Source: an uncultured Oscillospiraceae bacterium (GTDB lineage Bacteria > Bacillota > Clostridia > Oscillospirales > Oscillospiraceae). Taken from it: a stretch of DNA of 26,352 bases. The notes beneath the pieces are model-generated. The model did no database searches. It saw only the letters and a program-made list of their open reading frames with translations, and had not been told where the DNA came from. Below, in pieces: positions 15,533 through 19,832 of this stretch. A program made the position numbers and the translations under genes. The DNA lies in NCBI GenBank assembly GCA_900751035.1, contig CAADSF010000347.1:1-26352 (forward strand), read 5' to 3'. The stretch's first letter is position 1. Every line of letters starts with the position of its first letter.

Positions 15533-15927
15533 CTTTCTGCTTTAGGGCAGGATACACGCGGGTATGCAATGATATATATAGGCGAGAATAAACCCACACG
15601 CCCGTTTTTCCGCTACCCCCCTCTATGCCCTCTGCTTTGATTTGGGAGCATAGCAGCTGTCTGAGCCTGCACCCCCGCACGGCGCAGGGGCTTAATGACC
15701 TGCGGCCAGGGCTACAGATGCACACGCACGCGCAGGCAGGCACGGCACGCAGCCGGGGCTTGTCTGCATGGTGTTGCGCACATCAAGTTTCGACAAGCAA
15801 ACGCTTGTTCGCTCTGCGCCTGTTATAACGCCGCGCACAGCCGCAGAGGCGGCGCACCCGCTCGGTTTATATAGGAAGCGTAAAAACGCCGCCACGGGGC
15901 TTGTGTGGCCTCACAGCGGCATATACG
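15533..15927. other. GC-rich noncoding region with clustered small dyads
   Basis: About 400 bases with no supported gene on either strand. It holds several short inverted repeats: ACAAGC-AAAC-GCTTGT (15793-15808), GTTATAAC (15822-15829), CCGC-AGAG-GCGG (near 15841-15852) and GCGTAAAAACGC (near 15878-15889). The density of dyads would fit a cis site such as a transfer origin or second replication origin, but no known nick sequence is recognised. Confidence 0.4.
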
Positions 15928-15931
15928 CAAA

Positions 15932-15959
15932 AAGACCGCAGGGCATTCCCCACGGTCTT
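15932..15959 (-). terminator. Rho-independent terminator of the 88-aa coiled-coil gene
   Basis: Minus strand: AAGACCG/CGGTCTT 7-bp stem (15953-15959 with 15932-15938) followed by TTT, starting 6 bases past the stop. Confidence 0.8.
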
Positions 15960-15964
15960 CTGTA

Positions 15965-16231
15965 TCATGCGTGTTTCAGCTCTTCGATTTCCCGGCTGTG
16001 CTGGCGGATGATCGAGCGCAGGAATGCAACCTCTTCCTCCAGCTCGTCAACCCGGCTCTTCGGTGCAAGTGTTTCCATCATGGTCTGCTGATTCTCAAAC
16101 AGCAGCTTGAACTTCGGCCCGAAATAAGATTCCATCAGAACCGAAGCGCCCTGCATCGCGTCCTTCAGGGTCTGGCTTGCGGATTCCTGAATCATTTCCC
16201 GGATAGCCTGCAAATCCTTTTCATCAAGCAT
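15965..16231 (-). CDS. Coiled-coil element protein (88 aa)
   Basis: The product starts MLDEKDLQAIREMIQESASQ, has a central KFKLLFENQQTMMETLAP segment and ends in a coiled coil (SRVDELEEEVAFLRSIIRQH). This layout is common among small proteins of Firmicutes prophages and mobile elements, where function is unknown. ATG has AGGAGG 9 bases upstream. It has its own near-perfect promoter and its own terminator, so it can be expressed independently of the ribbon-helix-helix gene upstream. The strong promoter with an operator-like spacer suggests tight regulation. Confidence 0.75.
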   Translation of the reverse strand: MLDEKDLQAIREMIQESASQTLKDAMQGASVLMESYFGPKFKLLFENQQTMMETLAPKSRVDELEEEVAFLRSIIRQHSREIEELKHA

Positions 16232-16252
16232 AGTTTCATCCCTCCTGTTTTT

Positions 16253-16280
16253 ATTATACGGCGTTTCCCGCCGTTGTCAA
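16253..16280 (-). promoter_or_regulatory. Consensus promoter with operator-like inverted repeat in the spacer
   Basis: Minus strand: TTGACA (16275-16280), 16-bp spacer, TATAAT (16253-16258). Both hexamers are perfect. An ACGGCG/CGCCGT inverted repeat fills 16258-16274 between them. The -35 overlaps the stop codon of the upstream ribbon-helix-helix gene. Confidence 0.85.
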
Positions 16281-16474
16281 TCCGTTTTCGGCTTCCCGTC
16301 CCGCTCCATCGTCTCCGAGATCGCGCGATTGATAAAGCCGTTCGTGCTTTCGCCCTGCGCTTCGGCGTGGGCTTGAATCAAGTCTTTCTGGCCCTTCGGC
16401 ATTCTAACAAGAATCTTGTCATATGCTTTGTCTTCGTATCTCTTTATGCTTTCGTAGCTATTTTTTCCGCCCAA
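16277..16474 (-). CDS. Ribbon-helix-helix (Arc-like) DNA-binding protein
   Basis: The 65-aa product reads as an RHH repressor: a strand DKILVRMPKGQKD (19-31), then helices around IQAHAEAQGESTNGFINRAI (33-52) and a charged tail. The TTG start at 16474 has GGGAGG 9 bases upstream. Directly upstream are two GATAGTATAAG copies spaced 11 bp, the kind of arrangement RHH dimers bind, so autoregulation is likely. It sits at the centre of the control region between the leftward block and the second rightward operon. Arc-like proteins act as antitoxins or as copy-number and partition regulators; no toxin partner is obvious here. Confidence 0.8.
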   Translation of the reverse strand: MGGKNSYESIKRYEDKAYDKILVRMPKGQKDLIQAHAEAQGESTNGFINRAISETMERDGKPKTD

Positions 16475-16493
16475 GAGAACACCTCCCTACACC

Positions 16494-16514
16494 GATAGTA
16501 TAAGGATAGTATAA
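16494..16514. promoter_or_regulatory. Tandem GATAGTATAA direct repeats upstream of the RHH gene
   Basis: Identical copies at 16494-16503 and 16505-16514, one helical turn apart. On the minus strand each contains a TATACT -10-like hexamer, so they may be both promoter and autoregulatory operator. Confidence 0.55.
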
Positions 16515-16556
16515 GCTTGTTGACATTAGATATCTATATGCAATTTGAACAATTTT

Positions 16557-16605
16557 ATATCGATATCGTTGTGCATTATTCCATCTTGCATAACGATATC
16601 GATAT
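16557..16605. promoter_or_regulatory. Long inverted repeat with CGATATCG cores
   Basis: Two 19-bp arms (16557-16575 and 16587-16605) match at 18 of 19 positions around an 11-base spacer. Each arm contains CGATATCG. The right arm fills the spacer of the rightward promoter, so bound protein would block it. Confidence 0.75.
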
Positions 16606-16613
16606 GCTATAAT
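16586..16613 (+). promoter_or_regulatory. Rightward promoter of the second operon
   Basis: TTGCAT (16586-16591), 16-bp spacer, perfect -10 TATAAT (16608-16613) with TGC extension. The spacer is the right arm of the CGATATCG dyad. Confidence 0.75.
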
Positions 16614-16871
16614 GAAGCCAGTCGAGGGGAGTAAACGAAAATAGTTCAGACACCGGCAGAAGATGGGTGAAGAACATCTACAAGAGTTGGGAAGGAACAG
16701 CAAAGTGCAGCAAGGCTCACGAGATCAGTTGAAAGCCCCCAGCTGCCGGAGTTCCCCAAGAGCAAAGAAAAAGCGTCCCGCAAGCCGTAGGAAGCAGAAG
16801 CAGGACGCAACCACAAAAGGGGTCGTGTTCAGTATAACACGCCCCGCCGAAAAAGGAAAGGGGTTTCACCT
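16614..16871 (+). other. Long leader before the second operon
   Basis: About 260 bases between the promoter and the first well-supported start codon. A 70-codon frame (16663-16875) ends overlapping the next ATG but has a poor ribosome-binding site and an unconvincing Lys/Arg/Ser-rich product. The region may be an untranslated leader or a small RNA. Confidence 0.35.
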
Positions 16872-17147
16872 ATGAGCAACACAGAAATTCAGAGCAAGGT
16901 CAACGAGCTTCGCGAGCTGCGCCGCATGGCCGACGAGCTGACAGCCGAAATCGAGAGCATTCAGGATGCGATCAAGGCGCACATGACCGCCATCGACGCC
17001 GACACACTGACGGGCGCGGATTACAGGATCACCTGGAAGGCTGTGACGAGCAGCCGCTTTGACAGCACGGCGTTCAAGAAAGCCATGCCGGAGCTTGCCG
17101 AACGCTTCACCAAGTCCAGCACCAGCCGCCGGTTCACTGTGGCGTGA
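16872..17147 (+). CDS. Hypothetical 91-aa element protein with N-terminal coiled coil
   Basis: An N-terminal coiled coil (VNELRELRRMADELTAEIES) is followed by a compact segment with YRITWKAVTSSRFDSTAFKK (52-71) and ending SRRFTVA. Proteins of this shape are frequent in Clostridia phages, plasmids and integrative elements without a known role. ATG has AAAGGAAAGGGG upstream. It opens the second rightward operon and is followed 10 bases later by a DUF6291-like gene, so a replication-associated role is plausible but unproven. Confidence 0.75.
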   Translation: MSNTEIQSKVNELRELRRMADELTAEIESIQDAIKAHMTAIDADTLTGADYRITWKAVTSSRFDSTAFKKAMPELAERFTKSSTSRRFTVA

Positions 17148-17157
17148 GGGGGCGGCA

Positions 17158-17433
17158 ATGGCGAAAGACAAGGACAAGCACCCCAGCTGGTTCAAGATGA
17201 AACTGGAGCGCCGGGAACTGGTCAGGCAACTTTCCCCGGAAACAGCAGTGAACGTGCTGCTGGCCTGCTGGGACTTCTTGGAGACAGGCGAAAAGCCCGC
17301 AAACCTGTCTCCCATCGAAAGCGTTGCGTTCTCTGCGTTCATGCCGGATATGGAAGAAGCCTGGGCGCGATATGTGCAGCGAATCACGGCAAGACATGGC
17401 GCTGATCGGTCGATATCGACCGATATCGAATGA
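17158..17433 (+). CDS. Short DUF6291-like protein, possibly the N-terminal remnant of a second replication initiator
   Basis: The 91-aa product (PSWFKMKLERRELVRQLSPE, then CWDFLETGEKPANLSPIESV and AFSAFMPDMEEAWARYVQRI) follows the same pattern as the N-terminal domain of the initiator at 11352. It stops just after the linker begins (GADRSISTDIE) and has no C-terminal organiser domain. In the +1 frame the DNA continues with an acidic stretch (TEVEEETEVEVRSR), as in linkers of longer relatives, hinting at a frameshift or natural truncation. The linker DNA holds a 20-bp palindrome. ATG has GAGGGGG upstream. Confidence 0.65.
   Translation: MAKDKDKHPSWFKMKLERRELVRQLSPETAVNVLLACWDFLETGEKPANLSPIESVAFSAFMPDMEEAWARYVQRITARHGADRSISTDIE
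17405..17428. repeat. 20-bp perfect palindrome with two CGATATCG cores
   Basis: 17405-17424 is a perfect palindrome centred on CGATATCG (17411-17418); a second CGATATCG follows at 17421-17428. The same octamer forms the dyad at 16557-16605. Confidence 0.7.
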
Positions 17434-17549
17434 CACAGAAGTAGAAGAAGAAACAGAAGTAGAAGTAAGAAGTAGACTGTATAAGGGTATAAGGGAACGG
17501 AGCCGCTTCCGCGCTCCGCTCCACCCACCCCGACAAAGGAGGCAGATAC

Positions 17550-17903
17550 TTGCTGTTTGATTTTGACAAATTCGCGGATATCACAGCGTCGGTATTCCCC
17601 GGTGGGCCGTACACGCTGGATGAGGCGCTCGGCGTGTTCCGGTACTACTTCGAGCAATACGAGGCACACACCGGCAGACCGCACCCGCCGATCTGCGCAA
17701 GCCAGATCGTGCGCATCATCCGAGATATGCCGTGGATCGAGCAGGCCGACCGTGGCAGCGCATACGCCGACATTCCGCTGGAGAGCTACCCGCCCATGAT
17801 CGACCAGCATTTCCAGACAAGATACCGCCGCTGCGATTACAACATCAATCACTTTTTCAGCGGGCGCATTCGGGAATTGCGCTTTTTTGAAACCTGTTAC
17901 TGA
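17550..17903 (+). CDS. Hypothetical 117-aa element protein
   Basis: The TTG start has AAAGGAGG (17535-17542) 7 bases upstream. The product (MLFDFDKFADITASVFPGG, then TLDEALGVFRYYFEQYEAHT and CDYNINHFFSGRIRELRFFE) belongs to a type often seen in accessory regions of Clostridia mobile elements, with a conserved aromatic and acidic N-terminus and an RYRRCDYNINHFFSG end. No catalytic pattern or known fold is recognised. It lies in the second rightward operon. Confidence 0.72.
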   Translation: MLFDFDKFADITASVFPGGPYTLDEALGVFRYYFEQYEAHTGRPHPPICASQIVRIIRDMPWIEQADRGSAYADIPLESYPPMIDQHFQTRYRRCDYNINHFFSGRIRELRFFETCY

Positions 17904-17922
17904 CTGAAAGGAGATATTCACC

Positions 17923-18240
17923 ATGAAAAAATTCATCACGCTCACCCTTGCCGCCGTGCTGCTCGTCGCAGCCCTCTGCGCGACACACAAGCCCTTCCGC
18001 ACCTACCCGCACACGGCGCTTGTAACCGCGCTGGACGAGAAGACGGGCACCGTGACCGTCACCGACTATGCAGGCCGCACATGGCAGTTCACGGGCTGTG
18101 AGGACTACTGCACCGGCGATCTGGTAGCGCTCACCATGTCCGACAACGGAACCCGAAACACCGTGCTTGACGATGAGATCATGCAGGCGCGCTATGCGGG
18201 CGATCTGGAAAGCTGGTACAAGTACGGAGGCGCGAAATGA
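17923..18240 (+). CDS. Small exported or membrane-anchored hypothetical protein
   Basis: The 105-aa product has a clear N-terminal hydrophobic signal or anchor (MKKFITLTLAAVLLVAALCA), followed by a beta-rich domain (TALVTALDEKTGTVTVTDYA; WQFTGCEDYCTGDLVALTM) and an acidic end (LDDEIMQARYAGDLESWYKY). This small OB-like protein type recurs in Clostridia plasmids and prophages; its role is not known. ATG has AAAGGAG 9 bases upstream. Its stop overlaps the next start (ATGA). Confidence 0.75.
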   Translation: MKKFITLTLAAVLLVAALCATHKPFRTYPHTALVTALDEKTGTVTVTDYAGRTWQFTGCEDYCTGDLVALTMSDNGTRNTVLDDEIMQARYAGDLESWYKYGGAK

Positions 18241-18362
18241 GCAGCAGCGAAGCACGAATGATCGAACTGATCCGGCAATCCAAAGACCCGGCGGCAGCGC
18301 TCAAAGCCGCTGTTGACCTGATGCTTCAAATCCTATCCGGGCAGAACGGAGGGAGCAAATGA
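18237..18362 (+). CDS. 41-aa hypothetical protein
   Basis: The product starts MSSSEARMIELIRQSKDPAA and ends LMLQILSGQNGGSK, a short amphipathic helical protein. Its ATG overlaps the upstream stop (ATGA) and its own stop overlaps the next start, so it sits in a translationally coupled chain. GGAGG lies 6 bases upstream. No family is assigned. Confidence 0.6.
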   Translation: MSSSEARMIELIRQSKDPAAALKAAVDLMLQILSGQNGGSK

Positions 18363-18526
18363 GAAAAGAGCGTGAAATGGACGCGCTGGAGGCAAAGGCT
18401 GTCCGGGAACAGTTCGAGCGGGCCGGAAATCTCTATCAGAAGCTGACCGACCGGCAGAAAAAAGAAGGTCAGCGCATTGATTCAGCAGCTGCTAGAGCAG
18501 CAGGAGAAAGAAGGTGCGCAGCATGA
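18359..18526 (+). CDS. 55-aa hypothetical protein with apparent frameshift at an A6 tract
   Basis: The product begins MRKEREMDALEAKAVREQFE and is helical up to QKLTDRQKK, then changes to an Ala/Arg-rich tail that looks unnatural. Skipping one base in the AAAAAA run (18459-18464) gives instead VSALIQQLLEQQEKEGAQHD, ending at 18533, which continues the helix well. The A6 tract has therefore probably gained one base, either truly or as a sequencing error. It overlaps both neighbours by 4 bases. Confidence 0.55.
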   Translation: MRKEREMDALEAKAVREQFERAGNLYQKLTDRQKKEGQRIDSAAARAAGERRCAA

Positions 18527-18639
18527 CGCGTGAGGAAGCCAAGCGGTACATAGCCCAGCTGACATATGAGGAAAAGAAGCGGCTTATGCAGATGCTCAAA
18601 ACCATCGAACAGCAGCGCCAGCAGCCAGCCAATGCCTGA
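18523..18639 (+). CDS. 38-aa hypothetical protein
   Basis: The product starts MTREEAKRYIAQLTYEEKKR and ends QQRQQPANA, a small charged helix. ATG has GAAGGTG 9 bases upstream and overlaps the preceding stop. It closes the second rightward operon before a terminator. Function unknown. Confidence 0.6.
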   Translation: MTREEAKRYIAQLTYEEKKRLMQMLKTIEQQRQQPANA

Positions 18640-18652
18640 CAGATACGGGGCG

Positions 18653-18674
18653 GGGAAAACCGCTCCGTTTTCCC
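18653..18674 (+). terminator. Terminator at the end of the second operon
   Basis: An 8-bp stem GGGAAAAC/GTTTTCCC (18653-18660 with 18667-18674), extendable with a bulge. The T-run is poor (GCTCTTG). Confidence 0.55.
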
Positions 18675-18694
18675 GCTCTTGTGCCTGAATATTT

Positions 18695-18713
18695 ACCGCA
18701 CATTTACCGCACA
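18695..18713 (+). repeat. Right arm-type repeats (ACCGCACA)
   Basis: Two ACCGCACA copies at 18695-18702 and 18706-18713, 11 bp apart, matching the left-end copies. Confidence 0.6.
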
Positions 18714-18830
18714 AGGCGGCGAAATCTTATGCGATTTTATGAAATCTTACAAGAGTGCGAAAACGTGAAAGCATTGGTACATCAGAACTTTTTGCATTTT
18801 ATGAAAAGATATGAAAAGAAAATCGCATCA

Positions 18831-18875
18831 CTACGAACCAGTAGGTCGGGGGTTCGAGTCCCTTCCGGCGTACCA
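18831..18875 (+). repeat. attR core, 45-bp direct repeat
   Basis: Identical to 8088-8132. It is the displaced 3' half of the host tRNA-Arg gene, now without acceptor 5' strand or D arm. Confidence 0.95.
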
Positions 18876-18914
18876 GAAAAGCAGTTGATTTCAGTTCGGA
18901 ATCAACTGCTTTTC
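18876..18914 (+). terminator. Displaced host terminator of tRNA-Arg
   Basis: A perfect 15-bp stem (18876-18890 with 18900-18914) followed by TTTTTG. It begins directly after the CCA of the displaced tRNA half. Confidence 0.8.
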
Positions 18915-18994
18915 TTTTTGCTGCGCGATGTGCAAATGAACAATGATGGCTATTTTGTCGATTTATGGAGTTGAAATTTGTGGAATATTGCGAA

Positions 18995-19023
18995 TTGAAG
19001 GCAATGCAAATGTATGGTAAACT
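18995..19023 (+). promoter_or_regulatory. Promoter of the TM2-domain gene
   Basis: -35 TTGAAG (18995-19000), 17-bp spacer, TGG-extended -10 TAAACT (19018-19023). Confidence 0.55.
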
Positions 19024-19090
19024 TTCAATGTACTGAGAGGTACAAGTCGTTTGATGGATTGATTGGTTGACAGGAAGGGAGAGAAACAGA

Positions 19091-19477
19091 ATGGAATTGG
19101 AAGAAAAGAGAATTCCGACAGAAAACCAGAAGTTCTGCAAGCATTGCGGTGAGGTTATCGACAAAGACTGTGTAATCTGTCCGAAGTGCGGCAAGCAGGT
19201 CGAGGATATCAAGGCTGAGCAGCCCAGCGTTGTGATCAATAATACAAATACGAATGCGAATGCCAACGTGAATGTCAACGGCGGTGGCGGCCGGATGAGA
19301 AACAAGTGGACGGCGTTCTTCCTCTGCCTGTTTTTGGGCGAATTTGGTGCGCATAAATTCTACGAAGGAAAGACGGGCATGGGGATTTTATATCTCTTCA
19401 CTGTCGGTCTGTTTGGCATCGGCTGGCTGATTGATCTGATTACGCTTCTCTTCAAGCCGAATCCCTATTATGTCTGA
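19091..19477 (+). CDS. Zinc-ribbon and TM2 domain membrane protein
   Basis: The 128-aa product has an N-terminal zinc ribbon (Cys16-x2-Cys19, Cys30-x2-Cys33), an Asn-rich linker (NTNTNANANVNVNGGGG, 51-67) and a C-terminal TM2 domain (~72-121) with two membrane helices joined by FLGEFGAHKFYEGKTGMGI. The ATG at 19091 is preferred, with GGGAG 11 bases upstream. TM2 proteins of this kind are common in Firmicutes but lack a defined biochemical role. Zinc ribbon plus membrane anchor is repeated in the nearby bacterial-Ig protein. Confidence 0.88.
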   Translation: MELEEKRIPTENQKFCKHCGEVIDKDCVICPKCGKQVEDIKAEQPSVVINNTNTNANANVNVNGGGGRMRNKWTAFFLCLFLGEFGAHKFYEGKTGMGILYLFTVGLFGIGWLIDLITLLFKPNPYYV

Positions 19478-19556
19478 CAATTCTGCGGATGCGGAACTGC
19501 CGGAACAGCGTGCCTGTTCCGATAGAGTCCAGCGAAGTTAGCGGAAGCTGCAAATC

Positions 19557-19613
19557 AAGCCTTCGGAATCGGCGCTCCCACGAGCAGGGGAGCGCTGGAG
19601 CCGAAGGCTTTTG
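19557..19613 (+). terminator. Two-stem terminator of the TM2 gene
   Basis: An outer 10-bp stem (19557-19566 with 19601-19610) encloses an inner 8-bp stem GCGCTCCC/GGGAGCGC (19572-19579 with 19588-19595). TTTT follows. It lies 80 bases past the stop. Confidence 0.7.
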
Positions 19614-19708
19614 ATTATTTGGAAGAGGATACTCTGAAGACGACGCTCCCTGCCGATGGCGGCTCCCTTCGCAGCCCCTTTGCCGCAGGCGGAACGGGAA
19701 TGAATACA

Positions 19709-19747
19709 AGCCGCGCTCCTGCATACGGGCAGGAGCGCGGCTGCTTT
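19709..19747. terminator. Strong hairpin terminator serving the kinase-like gene
   Basis: A perfect 14-bp stem (19709-19722 with 19729-19742) with a 6-base loop. T-rich sequence follows on the plus strand (GCTTTTATAT) and more weakly on the minus strand. It lies ~90 bases past the minus-strand kinase stop. Confidence 0.7.
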
Positions 19748-19832
19748 TATATGTTGCTTATCCGGCTGAAAAGCGGGTGTTTCATTCAAGGCCAAACGCT
19801 GAATGAAGCAAGCATGATACGGCAAAAGTCAA

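Larger units (their letters stand above)
8088..18875. mobile_element. 10.8-kb integrative element in tRNA-Arg, replicative but with no recognisable transfer genes
   Basis: The boundaries are 45-bp perfect direct repeats (attL 8088-8132, attR 18831-18875). The integrase lies at the left end, reading toward attL. Next are a lower-GC DUF6076-like gene, a rightward early operon (small HTH, excisionase-like, replication initiator, DnaC-type loader), an 89-aa gene, a frameshifted repeat protein, a leftward block of three small genes, and a second rightward operon of seven small genes. No conjugation, terminase, portal or capsid gene is seen. The order integrase, regulators, excisionase-like gene, replication genes resembles phage-satellite islands and small mobilisable elements. 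The element encodes integration and replication but would depend on a helper to move between cells; that dependence is inferred from absence of recognisable genes. Confidence 0.93.

Noticed and set aside
16663..16875. 70-codon frame ending in ATGA overlap with the next gene
   Set aside because: The ribosome-binding site is poor, the product is Lys/Arg/Ser-rich and unlike its neighbours, and a shorter alternative frame is equally plausible. Treated as leader.
17324..17560. Alternative frame with an acidic TEVEEETEVEV stretch overlapping the DUF6291-like gene
   Set aside because: It lacks a start signal. It is more likely the shifted remainder of the upstream gene's linker than a separate gene; mentioned there.
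8276..18639. CRISPR array or toxin-antitoxin pair within the element
   Set aside because: No regularly spaced repeats with unique spacers exist, and the RHH protein has no recognisable toxin beside it.
19614..19708. Possible small RNA between two strong hairpins
   Set aside because: Each hairpin is explained as the terminator of a converging gene (TM2 gene and kinase-like gene); no promoter is seen between them.
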